A stretch of 64,000 nucleotides of DNA from Selaginella tamariscina (lineage: Eukaryota > Streptophyta > Lycopodiopsida > Selaginellales > Selaginellaceae). A program made the position numbers and the translations under genes. The stretch covers positions 186,001-250,000 of the forward strand of contig PUQB01000272.1 in NCBI GenBank assembly GCA_003024785.1. Direction: 5' to 3'. Positions 22,962 to 34,138 of this stretch are shown here, one piece after another; positions within the stretch are counted from its first letter, which is position 1; each line of letters opens with the position of its first letter. A model generated the notes under the pieces. It made no database searches, was not told where the DNA came from, and saw only the letters and a program-made list of their open reading frames with translations.

Positions 22962-24807
22962 TGTCAGAGTTTTTACCCGAAGGGCCAACACATGGCAACA
23001 CGTGGCCATCTAGTGTCATAACCCTGTATGAGCTGCGCTAAGTCTTCCAGAACAACCCCAACGACCCCTAGGGTTAGACTCTAATGCCCAAGTGGACAAG
23101 AGACTTAGGGTTTAGCCTAAGTCTCCCTAAAATGTCTGCCCCCAGAACCCTTGAGGGATAACCCTAGTTGACTTAGGGTTTAGCCTAAGTCTCCCTAAAG
23201 TGTATGCCCCCAAACCCTTGAGGGATAACCCTAGTTGACTTAGGGTCTTGCCTTAGAAGACCTATACAGGCTCATGCCCTAACCCCCATCAAGGAGACGT
23301 GTGTTCCACACATACCCTCAATAGGGTTAAAGCATCACCCTACATCTTGAGGAATCACCCTCAATTAAGTACAACCCCTAAAAGACGAGGAGGGGTATCT
23401 TGACCCACAACTAACCCCTAAGGGTTTGAGTGGCCAAGTTATACCCTGGCTCTAGGGTTAGTACCTAGAGAAAACACAAGTGTCCGCAGTTAGCGGGCAC
23501 GAGTGATCCCTAAGCATTCCTTAAAGGCTAAGGTTGGAAAACCCTAACCCTTATTCCCCAGAGGGAACCATGCCTATGTCTAGGAAGACCCTCGCTAAAG
23601 AGCTTAGGTTGTTCAACCCTCAGACATGCTCCCACATCCTGAGAATGAACATCCTTAACCATGTGTGCCAGTAAGCACACTACCTCCCTTGGGCATGTGC
23701 CCGAGGCTTGGCCCTAGTCCTAGAACACGAACATGTGCTTGTCAAGTTCACCAACCCCTCGGCCTTAGGCTCAAGACACGACCCCGTGGGTCATGCGTTA
23801 AGTGTTGCACTTGTATGAAACCCATCCTAGTGTCACATGTGTGTGTGGCACCGTTTCACAGAACAAGGCTATCTTCATAGCCCCCTTAGAGACAGGAGTT
23901 AGACACGTGGCTCACCAGATGCCAACTCTTAAAGCCCACACTTGGATACCCCTTTGGGAACCTGTCTGCCTGAGAGCTCATCCCCACAGTTAGCTAAGTG
24001 CACGGACAATGCTCACATTGTGAGTCAGGACGCGTGACTAGCTGAGCTGTGAGTGCTGCCCTTAGCTTGGCATGGACGAGGAGACTGAAACAGAGTCTTA
24101 ACAATTACCTAGATGTGCGAGCGGGTTACTGGACGAAAGGAGTTGGCTAACTCCCTGGATGCGGCGTACCCGGGCACAGCAATGCAGATTTGCCAATGAT
24201 AAGGGTAGGCTACCCCTAAAGTGTAACGTACCCCGCGGGCGAGTGGGACACGGCGACATAGTGAGTATGCCTTGACGACATGAGATGAACCCATGCCGGC
24301 GAGGAGGAAGGAACCAGAGACCTTCAGTCTCTGGCCTGCTTGCCCCACACCTACTCTACCTTATTTCTGTGATGGAGCCACCCCCCCCTAAAATGCCATT
24401 CTAATAAGTGGGCTAGCACGAAAATCTATCGCCAATGCAAAAGAGACGGTGAGTTTACCCAATTGACCCCATCAACCCCTAAACCCTACCCCAAGGGGTT
24501 TAGGGCGTGGGGTTGAGTCAACCCTAGGGGTGTTTCTAACCATATCCGACACGCCGAACTCACCAAAGCCAACCAAAAATCCAAATAGGACACAAATCGT
24601 CGAGAGGGGGCTTTCTAGAAGGTAAGTGCTAACTTCGCCTAGAGTTTCTTATAAATACCTAGTGACACCCGGTCGGACCATCACTAGATACCCAAGTGCA
24701 CTAAGTGGGCATGTTTCTTACACCCTCTAGGGTCTGTCAACGGACTTAGTAGGTAACAACAATTAACGTCCAAAGTAAAGGGTCAAGTCATAATAAAAAC
24801 TATGACA
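22962..24807 (-). repeat. Second solo LTR of the long-LTR family, nested in the gypsy-A 5' LTR
   Basis: A reverse-oriented LTR of 1,846 bp starting TGTCAGAG and ending ACTATGACA, flanked by CCCGA on both sides (22957-22961 and 24808-24812). It interrupts the 5' LTR of gypsy-A copy 1. It contains two copies of a repeat of about 71 bp (near 23100-23240) that also occurs twice in the LTRs of the full element. Confidence 0.93.
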
Positions 24808-24956
24808 CCCGAGCTAGGCAGTCTCCCCGCAATTCTACACATTCCCAGCTCCTCGTAAGCTCTCGGCTCTCTCTCGCTACCCCCCCAAAAGCCCTTATAC
24901 TATATTTATATATATTATAAATACAATGTGCTATTATGAGCATACAGTCTCTCACA

Positions 24957-25075
24957 TTGGTGCAGCTTGTAAATGGAAGAATGCGAAAGTTGGAAGGGTC
25001 ACATTCGAGCACTTAGTGAAGATAACAAACCTGATGTCGAGGCAATGTGAAATATTCATAACAACGTGAATAGTT
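24957..25075 (+). pseudogene. 3' end of a plus-strand PPR gene (unit 0)
   Basis: With the gypsy-A insertion removed, the frame reads TWTMLGAACKWKNVKVGRV then TFEHLVKI. This is the start of the E motif that follows the last PPR repeat of PLS-type proteins. The left boundary is the TTGGT target duplication of gypsy-A. The likely stop lies about 25-60 bp from the stop of the convergent minus-strand PPR gene. The rest of this unit-0 gene is gone. Confidence 0.7.
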
Positions 25076-25743
25076 AAAGCACCCCCCTCTCTCTCTAACT
25101 ATTTAGCTCCCAATCTTGCCAGATACTCAAGCTCATATATATCACTCATCAATGTGTATGCACCTCCATCCTTTGTATTCTCAGCCAATAATGCATCGAA
25201 AGCAACCTTCCCCATTTGAAAGTTCTTCCACTTTCTACACGACCCGAGCAAGCTCGTCCACGTATAACTGTTTGGCTTTCACAATGGACAAGGCCTCTTC
25301 CAACCCGTTGGCTCTCCCAAGCATGTCCATACAGTTATAATACATATAGATTGAAAGTACATCTGGGCCTCGTGTATAAACCCTGCAAGACTGCAAACCA
25401 TAAGTACACATAAACACGACACGATCCATTTGTAAGCCAGTCTCTTGTATCTTCTCCACCAAGGAAAACACACAAGAGGACTCTCCATGTTAGGCACCTC
25501 TACGTACAATCTAGAGACCCTCACAATACCACCCGACCTCCCCCGAGCTGTCTCTAGTCTCCACACGCTGCTCTCCAAGAAAGGCTTCCAATAATAGTGT
25601 GCCCTTAATTCTTCTTAGATCTAGGTATAGCTCCTTAGGAATATTCTAGCTTATACCTTTCTGGGGAATATTCTTTGATTCGTTATATGGGTCATAACAA
25701 TCCTCCCCCATTAGCAAGTCCTTGTCCTCAAGGGCAGTATAAC

Positions 25744-28700
25744 TTACTCAATTGGTCCTGTATCATTAGCCTCGTACATCCACAAAGAATCTACCCGGGA
25801 CTCGTTCCTTGTGAGTACTCTCTTTAACTGGCTAACGTGAAACACTGGGTGCACCCTCACTCCTTCTGGCAGCCGTAGTCGATATGCCACCTTACCGATA
25901 CGCTCCAGAATCTCATAAGGACCTGAGTACCTGGGAGACAACTTATCATTGCGTCCCTTCCGTAAGGCCACAACTGTGTTCCGCCTTACATGTGTGGCAA
26001 ATACCACTCGGAGATATACATAATCCCCCACCTGGAACTCTCGGAAGCTTCTGTGCTCATTAGCAAACTTGATAGCTCGGCTCTGAGCTGCTTGTAAGTT
26101 CTTCTTGCACAAACTCTGAATGTTTTCAAGTTCAACACTCAGATCTTTAGCTTCCTCATCCATGTTGCCTTGAGCCTTCTTACTTGCTAAACCGAGCTCA
26201 AAAGCTGTCTTGGGATGTCGTCCAAACATAGCATAGTATGGACTCATTCCAATGCCACTGTGCTGGCTGTTATTATAAGCAAACTCGAGTAATGGAATAT
26301 ACTTATCCCACTGACCTTCCTTCTGGTTAATAGTGCACCTTAGCATATCTTCCAGAACTTGGTTCACCCTCTCTGTTTGCCCATCTGTTTCGGGATGATC
26401 TCCGCTACACAGCTTAAGCTTCACTTCTATGCACTTAGAAAAGCCTCTCCAAAAGCTAGAAGTGAACTTGGAGTCCCTATCACTTACAATATCATCTGGA
26501 AATCCGTGGATAGGAAATACATGTTGTAAATACATCGTAGCCAGCTCGGATGCATTCACATTCTTCCCCAAGGGAACTAACTTGACAAACTTTGTCAACC
26601 TGTCCACAATGACCCACACCTGTTCATTCTGCCTCTGTGTCCTTGGCAAATGGGTGACAAAGTCCATAGAGATACTGCCCCATCGCCTGTCTGGAATAGG
26701 CAATGGTACTAATAGCCCACCTGGTTTCTCCCTGGGCACCTTTACTTGCTGACACTTGTCACAAGTCCTGCAGTACTCTATGATATCAGCTTTCATATTC
26801 CTCCAGTAGAACCTCCTCTTGATCAACTCATACGTTTTCCTCCCCCCAAAATGACCAGCCTCCGGGCGATCATGATGAAAATATAGTACCTGGTTGATCA
26901 AATGGTCCACACGAGGAAGGTACACACGGCCATTGTAGTACAAAACCCCATCCTGAAATGAGAATGGTGGCTCTAGCTGTCCTTTGAGCTCCTGCACCTC
27001 GGCGTCTTGTGCTTGAGCATGTTGAACTACTTGGCTAAACTCACTGACCGTCCTTGTTAATGCATTACATAAGCGTGTTTGGAATTCTCCCACTACTGTG
27101 GCTCTCCTAACGCGTGACAAAGCATCTGCCACCACGTTAGTCTTTCCTGCGCGATGCTCAATAGGAAATTCGCCAAACTCCATGAGCTTAACCATCCAGC
27201 GAGCTTGCCGAGAGTTTAACTCTTTCTGTGTGAACAGATACACCAAAGGCTTGTGATCTGTAAACACCTTGAAACTTGCACCATAAAGATAGTGCCTCCA
27301 AACTCGTAATGCATTAACAATAGCCAGTAGTTCTTGCTCATACGTTGAGTACCGTTGCTCTGCAGGATTCAAAGTACGACTCTCATAAGCAATAGGCCTT
27401 CCCTCTTGCATAAGTACAGCTCCAATGGCCACTCCACTTGCATCACACGATACCTCATAAGGCTTAGAGGGATCTGCAATACATAAAACTGGTGCACGTA
27501 CCAAAGCTTGTTTCAAAGCTTGGAAACTGCTCTCCTCTGAAGCACTCCATGCAAAGGGAACGTCCTTCCTTAGCAACCTAGTTAACGGAGAAGCTTTCTT
27601 GGCATAATCCTTGACATACCGCCGGTAATAACCAGCCATGCCCAAGAAACTCCGTAACTCTTGTGCATTGCTAGGAACTGGCCATTGCTCCACCACTGCC
27701 ACCTTCTGTGGATCAGTCTTCACTCCACTTGGCGTCACAATGTGACCCAAATACTCCACTTCGCACTGAGCAAATGCACATTTGCTCTTCTTTGCATAGA
27801 GCTTGTTCTTCCTCAGCAATTGAAGAACTCTCCGCAAATGCTCCACATGCTCCTTCATATTCTTACTGTAAATAAGAATATCGTCGAGGAAGATCTCCAC
27901 AAAGTCATGCAAGTAGTCACCAAACACCTCAGTCATCAACCGAGTGAATGTGGCTGGGGCATTTGTTAAGCCAAATGGCATAACAGTGAACTCAAAATGC
28001 CCGAAGCTAGTGTTGAAAGCAGTTTTGTAGATATCTGCCTCCTTCACAGCAATCTGATGATACCCGCTACGCAAGTCTATCTTGGTGAACACTCTGGCTC
28101 CACCGAGATGATCCATGATAGTATCCACACGTGGCATGGGCATCCTGTCCTTCACTGTTTGCTTGTTGAGAGCTCTGTAGTCTATGCACATCCTCATGGT
28201 GCCATCCTTCTTCCTGACAAGCAATACTGGTGCACCAAATGGAGACTTGCTCGGTTGTATGAAGCCATATTCCAATAGCTCCATCACTTGTCTCTTAACC
28301 TCTTGCTCCTCAGCATGGCTCAGTCGGAACGGCTTACGGTAAATGGCTTTCGTACCCTGTTCCAACACAATCTCATGCTCCACACCTCTTGCAGGTGGTA
28401 AGCCATGAGGTAGCTCAGGAGGGAAGACATCAGCAAATTCCTCAAGGACAACTTGCACAGCAGCCTCGCCCAATGTGACATTAGAAGAATCTAACTCACG
28501 TATATACATCAGAAAGACTTGATCTTCTTTATTACGGAGATATTTCTTCAAAGACATAGTAGAAAGATACTTGTTTGGAGACTCAAGCCTTGTTCCAAAC
28601 CAAGTGTCTTTCACTCCACTGTACTCAAGCTTCACTCGCTTGATGCTCCACTTGATCTCAGGATCCACACGCTCCAGCCAGCTCATCCCAAGGATGAGGT

Positions 28701-28779
28701 CCACACGCGCTAGCTCCGCAAGAAGAAAGTCTCCACCAGCTGAGTTTTGCCAACCGTCAGCTGTAACTCCTCCACACAA
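25744..28779 (-). CDS. Gypsy-B Pol (RT, RNase H, integrase)
   Basis: A 1,011-codon open frame. In order: the end of the protease region ([20 protein letters not shown]); reverse transcriptase ([35 protein letters not shown]); RNase H ([33 protein letters not shown]); the HHCC integrase domain ([31 protein letters not shown]); the DDE core ([33 protein letters not shown]); and a C-terminal GPY/F-like segment ([20 protein letters not shown]). No clear chromodomain follows. The RT-RH-integrase order is that of Ty3/gypsy. Confidence 0.95.
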   Translation of the reverse strand: MCGGVTADGWQNSAGGDFLLAELARVDLILGMSWLERVDPEIKWSIKRVKLEYSGVKDTWFGTRLESPNKYLSTMSLKKYLRNKEDQVFLMYIRELDSSNVTLGEAAVQVVLEEFADVFPPELPHGLPPARGVEHEIVLEQGTKAIYRKPFRLSHAEEQEVKRQVMELLEYGFIQPSKSPFGAPVLLVRKKDGTMRMCIDYRALNKQTVKDRMPMPRVDTIMDHLGGARVFTKIDLRSGYHQIAVKEADIYKTAFNTSFGHFEFTVMPFGLTNAPATFTRLMTEVFGDYLHDFVEIFLDDILIYSKNMKEHVEHLRRVLQLLRKNKLYAKKSKCAFAQCEVEYLGHIVTPSGVKTDPQKVAVVEQWPVPSNAQELRSFLGMAGYYRRYVKDYAKKASPLTRLLRKDVPFAWSASEESSFQALKQALVRAPVLCIADPSKPYEVSCDASGVAIGAVLMQEGRPIAYESRTLNPAEQRYSTYEQELLAIVNALRVWRHYLYGASFKVFTDHKPLVYLFTQKELNSRQARWMVKLMEFGEFPIEHRAGKTNVVADALSRVRRATVVGEFQTRLCNALTRTVSEFSQVVQHAQAQDAEVQELKGQLEPPFSFQDGVLYYNGRVYLPRVDHLINQVLYFHHDRPEAGHFGGRKTYELIKRRFYWRNMKADIIEYCRTCDKCQQVKVPREKPGGLLVPLPIPDRRWGSISMDFVTHLPRTQRQNEQVWVIVDRLTKFVKLVPLGKNVNASELATMYLQHVFPIHGFPDDIVSDRDSKFTSSFWRGFSKCIEVKLKLCSGDHPETDGQTERVNQVLEDMLRCTINQKEGQWDKYIPLLEFAYNNSQHSGIGMSPYYAMFGRHPKTAFELGLASKKAQGNMDEEAKDLSVELENIQSLCKKNLQAAQSRAIKFANEHRSFREFQVGDYVYLRVVFATHVRRNTVVALRKGRNDKLSPRYSGPYEILERIGKVAYRLRLPEGVRVHPVFHVSQLKRVLTRNESRVDSLWMYEANDTGPIE

Positions 28780-28984
28780 GCATTCCAGCTCTGTGTGACA
28801 GTAGCTGAGCCCTCAATCTCGTATTGAGGCACAGTCTTCATGGGCAAGCTGCACTCCTGCACTAACTTTGCTGATACAAAGTTATCGCTACTTCCGCTAT
28901 CCAAGAGGATTCGCACTGGACGTTCACCAAGTCGTCCCTCCACCACAATAGCACGTGTGTGTGGCTCCTCCCGTGCCATGCAGT

Positions 28985-30074
28985 TTACCTGTCGAGCAAG
29001 AACAGACAAAAATTTACCTCGTGGTTTAGAACTATCTCCCTTGTGTTCCTCTCCACGCTCCATCTCCTGAAGCTTCTTAGGTGTCTCCTTGTCCTTGTCA
29101 CCATTGAACCCCTTGCCCTTGGGCTTGTTCCTCCTGGACAATTGGCCTTCCAGTGTCCCACCTCTCCACACAGGTGGCAACGTTCACTATCAAACACCTT
29201 GACAATCTTCTTAGGCCGATTGTCGGTGCGATAAGAACTAGAAGCTACCAGCTTGGACTTCGGCCTAGCACGATGGCTATTCCCTCTATACTCCTGGTGC
29301 TCACGAGGACTTGGAGAGGTGCTCCTACCACGCTTCTTGCCATGTCGCTCATTCTCCTTAAACACCTTATCCTCCTCATTTAGCAAGCGAGCATATTCGA
29401 ACAGCTCCTCTAAAGTCTTGGACTGAATCCGAGTTAAGATGTCTACGCAAGTTAGCACTTCGCAGCCCATCTACAAAATAATCCTTCTGCTGGTTGACAG
29501 ACACGTCAGGTACACGGCAAAGTAATTGACTCAATTTCTCAATGTAATCGTCCAAGGTCATCTTCCCTTGCTCTAAATGTCGCAATTCACGCCTTGCATG
29601 AGACACATCGAACCGAGGAGCATACTCCTTCTTAAATAGCTCAGAGAACTCCTCCCAAGTTGCAATCATCTCCTGGTGAGCTAACTGGCGCTGATTTCGA
29701 ATGCGTGTCCACCACCTCGCAGCTTTATCCTTCAAGGCTACTGATACAGCTATCATAGCCTGCTCGGTAGTTACTCCCTGTGCAGTGAGCAAGTTCGCTG
29801 CTATCTCAAGCCAACTCATAGCCTCATCCGCAGATTCTTTACCGGTAAAAGGTGGAACGCGAAGACGATCTAGCACCCTGCTCTTACCAGTCACGGTTCC
29901 TTGAGCAAGTTGATCTTCAATAGTATCCAACCGCTCACGAATCACCTCCAAGGAACCAGTCACGTACTCTTGAAATTGCTTGGAATCCTTCGCCATAGCG
30001 TATAATTCGAGCACGATTTCCTGGTTCGTCCACTCCTCATTGGTGTTGTCTTCTCCTTCCCACCGGTCACTCAT
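28985..30074 (-). CDS. Gypsy-B Gag and protease region (broken)
   Basis: Starts at MSDRWEGEDNTNEEW close to the primer-binding site. It contains a retrotransposon Gag domain (DEAMSWLEIAANLLTAQ, KAARWWTRIRNQRQ) and a CCHC knuckle CHLCGEVGHWKANC. Further downstream, in the overlapping part, lies the aspartic protease motif LLDSGSSDNFVSAKLVQE. The product is spread over about three frames, so it is not intact as it stands. Confidence 0.85.
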
Positions 30075-30565
30075 CTCGAACCTCCTCCGATACCAAATTG
30101 TTAGGCACCTCTACGTACAATCTAGAGACCCTCACAATACCACCCGACCTCCCCCGAGCTGTCTCTAGTCTCCACACGCTGCTCTCCAAGAAAGGCTTCC
30201 AATAATAGTGTGCCCTTAATTCTCTTAGATCTAGGTATAGCTCCCTAGGAATATTCTAGCTTATACCTTTCTGGGGAATATTCTTTGATTCGTTATATGG
30301 GTCATAACACTCCAAGTGAAGTGTACCCCGATAACAAGGCAGTGAACGAAACGATATCTGAAGAATGCATGCCATTATACGCCCATTCGGCTCTCGCCAT
30401 GCTCCCACACATTCCATATCCACCAATACATTTGCAACAACTCGATCTTCTTCTCTAGAATGAATCCATCTTCCGGTTTGTAACAGTGCCAGATTTCCGC
30501 ATGCCTTGAGAGCAGCAATATATGTGACACAGTCCGGCTCACAGTCCATGGTGGTGAGTCCAGAG

Positions 30566-33234
30566 CAACTCGTATATTCAATAATATTTAATATAAATTC
30601 TTCTTTAAAATATTATTTTATTTAAAATTTAATAACATATTCTTATTATTATTTTATTTATTTATGTTGAAATTTGAAATAAAACAAAATGATATTAATT
30701 AAATATCTATATTTAACTTATAAAAAAGTAATGAAATAGAATGAAATAAAATAAATATATACAGTCTAATTAATAATTAATTAAAATAATAAAATGAAAG
30801 AAAAATAATAGTCAATGCCATAATCTTGTAAATAACTCTATTATATTGTAATATATTTAACTAATTATTTTTGGAATTAAATACTATAAATTATAATATA
30901 TATTTAAAAAAATTATATTTATTGACGTATATGAAGTAATAGATATTAAAATTTATTTGTTTGTATTATTACTTCTTTAATCTGAAAGTTTCATAAGAAT
31001 AATTGTTAAGACGATATGCCACTGTTTCTGAATCTTCTCCACACGATTTTCTATCCGTTCTACAATATCATCGTCGACTTCTTATTACATGAATGTTTTA
31101 GTATGTGTGCACATATACATGTTTGTGTGTGTACATACATGTGTATAACATTTTTTGATATATATGTGTGGAAATGCTTTATTTGTGTGTATGTATATGT
31201 ACGTGTTTCATTGCATGTGTGTGTAAATGTTTTATTGTGTATGTGCATAGAGAAAATAAATAATAAATATAAAAATAAATACTTAATATTTATTATTTAT
31301 ATTCCAACACGCATACACACACAAGTAGCACAAATTGGGGTCTGTTTGCACCTCTTATATTTTGCATAGATATATGCATCTAGAAGTTTTTAATTTAATA
31401 TACCTTTGAACTTCCACTAAGACGTAAAACAGTCAATACAATACAATATAGTAAAATTAAAATTTGACATATATTTTAATAACTTTTATGTTTAATTTTA
31501 AATACTACCAATTAAACATATATATTGCAATATGATATAACATTTTAATTTTTAAAAATTATCTTAAATATTACAAATAAGTAAGTATTAGTAAATCTCA
31601 TATTTTTTAATATAACTATGTCGTATATGTTTAATTGCTATGTTTTGAAGTTAAATACTATGAATTATGAATTAATCATAGAATTTTATTGATTTTGTAA
31701 TTTTTAATTATTGAAGTGTATGAAATTTACGAAATTAAAGTTTTAGAGGAGTATATTTAATTTAGAAATTTTGAGGGGTTTAAATATGCAAAGTTCAAGG
31801 CGTTAATACTAAAATCAAAATAAAATTTATGATTAATTCATAATTCATGATATTTAACTCTAAAACATGCACATATATTGTTAATAGTTACAAATTAAGA
31901 CATTACTAATGTTTGTTTAAGTATTAAAATATATATTGTAAATTTTAAAGTTAAAACTGGATACAAAAAATTTAAAATGGCCTTAAGTAAAACTGATTTA
32001 GGATATGTGTATATATATCTCAAACTTTAAGTAGTTGCATATTCTCTTTATTATTATTCGATTGCTAACATGACAAGTTGTTTTTATATAGCTCACTTTA
32101 TAATTTATATGCTTATTATATCATTTACAATGTTTATAAAGAGTTTGAAGAGTGACATGCCTACCAGGTAAGCTAATCTAGAGATGTGTATATTTAAACA
32201 AAACTTACATATGCCCACCAACGCACTATTAATGAAATTAATTATTTAATAAATCCTTAACTTAATTATTATCTTTAATTTAATAAATTTATTATTAAAC
32301 TCCTAAGTTATCCCTTGCCATCTCTATACATTCAATACAGTGCGTACCTGTATATACATTATTGTGGAGTGTGGTACATTCTAGTCTCTCTCACACAGAC
32401 GATTGTTAATCATCTCAACCCTTTTATCAGCATTATTATGTAATGTTTCTCTCTCTCGTGCACACACAAGTATGTACATTATTTGTGTAATGTTACTTAT
32501 ACTCTCTTTCTCTCCACACACACATACAATTATTTAATCATCCTGACTCGCATTGTTGTGTAGTGTTACTTTCTCCCTCCCTCTCTCTCTCTCTCTCACA
32601 ACACACACACACACACACATGTCTATCATCCTAATTATCACGAGCCTCCTAACAGTGTGAACGTTTTCTATACTCTCTCTTACTCTCTTACACACACAAA
32701 CACACACATTAAGATTGATATTAGCACTTTTAAAAATATATATATAAAAATCAAGTGGATAAAGCAGAAGTCAACAAAGAAATTATCACCCTATTGTTAT
32801 CCTTAATCTAGTAAATTTATTCATAATGTCTTAAGTTTATCTATGCCATACATAATTTTTTTAATAATTTTTTATTTTTTTAAATGAGTTTAAGATAACC
32901 GTTCGATATTCTTGAGTGAGTTCAGAGATGAGGCATTGGTAACACAAATACACATATTATATAGGGATGCAAAATTCTATCTGTGTTCAAATAAGGGACC
33001 TCACGTTCTACCACCCACCTTCGGTGGGTAATTTATATATATTTTATTCTTGATTATTTTTAAGATTAAATTAGAACCCTTGATTCAAAATTAAACTAGC
33101 ATATTCTAATGATATATTTTAGAATAACAGTGGACCTAAAACTAAGATTATGTATGTGATTACCATAAACCAATTTAGTTTAATTAGAAGATGATTTATT
33201 CCGCTTGTTTAAGATCCCACACATTCTCATATTA
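30566..33234. other. AT-rich spacer of unit A
   Basis: No gene. It is co-linear with 48980-52072 of unit B (for example AATAACATATTCTTATT near 30620 and 49030). It carries CT/CA microsatellites at 32570-32622 and 32690-32710. Unit A has one copy of a GT-rich 60-bp-class repeat (31090-31250) where unit B has six or seven. Confidence 0.8.
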
Positions 33235-34099
33235 GTTGGATAGAGCGGTTTCTGTAGCAAGGGAGATCTTGGAGCTATCTAGTGAGAGGGGTAGCATATC
33301 TGATGACGCACAGGCACTCATACTTCTGTCAGATATTCTGATGGAAGCTGGATCAACATACAGGAGAGTGATTGAAAGCTTGTTGTTTAAGGGCAGAAGT
33401 TCTGATGCGGTCCAAGCCAAGAAACCACAGGGTTGTTCTCAACGAGCTTGGTGGCTACTATTTTCGAACATCACAATGGAGAAATGCAGTTTGCATACTC
33501 GAGCAATATGGAAACGAGTTCGTGACTTGGGAGTGCTCCCATGGAAGCTCTAGCTCGAGGAGACTAGAGTATGCTGACAGTGCAAAGGAAGTCTTTCATT
33601 GCTTGCAAGTAGCTTTGTTAGCATTGGAGAGACCAGATGTACGAAAAGCTCTTGTGTGGACTGAGCGAGAACGAGCCAGAGACCTGATTTACTCATTGAG
33701 CAGTCGAAGGGAGGTTTCACCATCTACATTCGACACCCATTACGATGTTGCATGGGAAGAAATCGGTTCCATATGTGAATCTGCTGGAGAACACACAGTG
33801 TTTCTTATATACACAGTTCAGTGGCTTGGGAACTTTGTGAACGACGACTACAACTTACTCAGCTACTTAGGTCATGCAAAGAATGAACCAAGGTATTTCA
33901 TGCGAGAAGCCATCTCCATCCAATCGTATCTATATGGCTTAGGCCGCCTGATGGATGAAAGAGAAGGAGTAGACACCCAGACCATTCATGATTTCCTACA
34001 CGAGCTGTATAAAATACTGGTGGAGCCATGGTGGGATGCACTCCAGGAAATTGCTCCACAGAGATTGGTTATTATCCCTAGTGATGTAAGTGCATGTAC

Positions 34100-34138
<39 letters not shown>

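Larger units (their letters stand above)
17771..24956 (-). mobile_element. Gypsy-A copy 1 (Ty3/gypsy), broken, carrying two nested solo LTRs
   Basis: Minus-strand Ty3/gypsy element. Recognisable parts from right to left are: the 5' LTR (22878-24956, interrupted by a nested LTR, net 228 bp); an initiator-Met-type primer-binding site next to it; Gag; an aspartic protease with DPGSSDEFIS; reverse transcriptase ([17 protein letters not shown]); RNase H (FTNHKPLRHFLTQQDLNGRQ); integrase ([10 protein letters not shown]); and the integrase C-terminus (APRYASPFEVIA). The 3' end including the 3' LTR is missing at 17771. The coding region has many breaks. It is clearly old and is the sister of copy 2 at 36953-48170: both end against the same host base. 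Confidence 0.9.
25488..30309 (-). mobile_element. Gypsy-B (Ty3/gypsy LTR retrotransposon), nearly whole
   Basis: A 4.82-kb element on the minus strand with LTRs of 212 and 211 bp (25488-25699; 30099-30309) that differ at about two positions. CTCCA is duplicated at 25483-25487 and 30310-30314. The primer-binding site beside the right LTR matches initiator-Met tRNA (TGGTATCGGAG on the minus strand), and a polypurine tract lies beside the left LTR. Pol is one open frame. The Gag part spreads over about three overlapping frames, so roughly two breaks. Unit B keeps the empty site GACTCTCCAAGCGAAG near 48696. Near-identical LTRs imply a recent insertion into the PPR fragment. Confidence 0.95.
25099..30565 (-). 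pseudogene. PPR gene fragment, unit A, split by gypsy-B
   Basis: The minus-strand gene piece runs from 30565 to 30315, then 25487 to 25099. It keeps about three PPR-type motifs (DCEPDCVTYIAALKACGNL; a D/Y-rich middle; CSLAGFIHEAQMYF) and YNCMDMLGRANGLEEALSIV. An E motif follows, WTSLLGSCRKWKNFQMGK then GGAYTLMSDIYE, with stop TAG at 25099-25101. PPR proteins of this class bind organellar RNA for editing or processing. Compared with unit C it lacks all upstream repeats: homology stops at about 30565 in AT-rich DNA. It needs more than one frame to read and is interrupted by gypsy-B, so it is a dead 3' fragment. Confidence 0.85.

Noticed and set aside
24957-25080. Conserved DNA after both gypsy-A copies as part of the element.
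   Set aside because: The same DNA follows the uninterrupted host exon in unit B (58550 onward), and the LTR ends at CTCACA before the TTGGT duplication.
31016-31369. A 117-codon open frame in the unit-A spacer.
   Set aside because: It is made of GT/TA-rich simple sequence (Cys/Val/Tyr/His runs) and the co-linear unit-B DNA does not keep the frame.
32570-32625. CT/CA tract as a possible regulatory element or CRISPR-like array.
   Set aside because: It is an ordinary microsatellite; there are no spacer-repeat alternations anywhere in the window.
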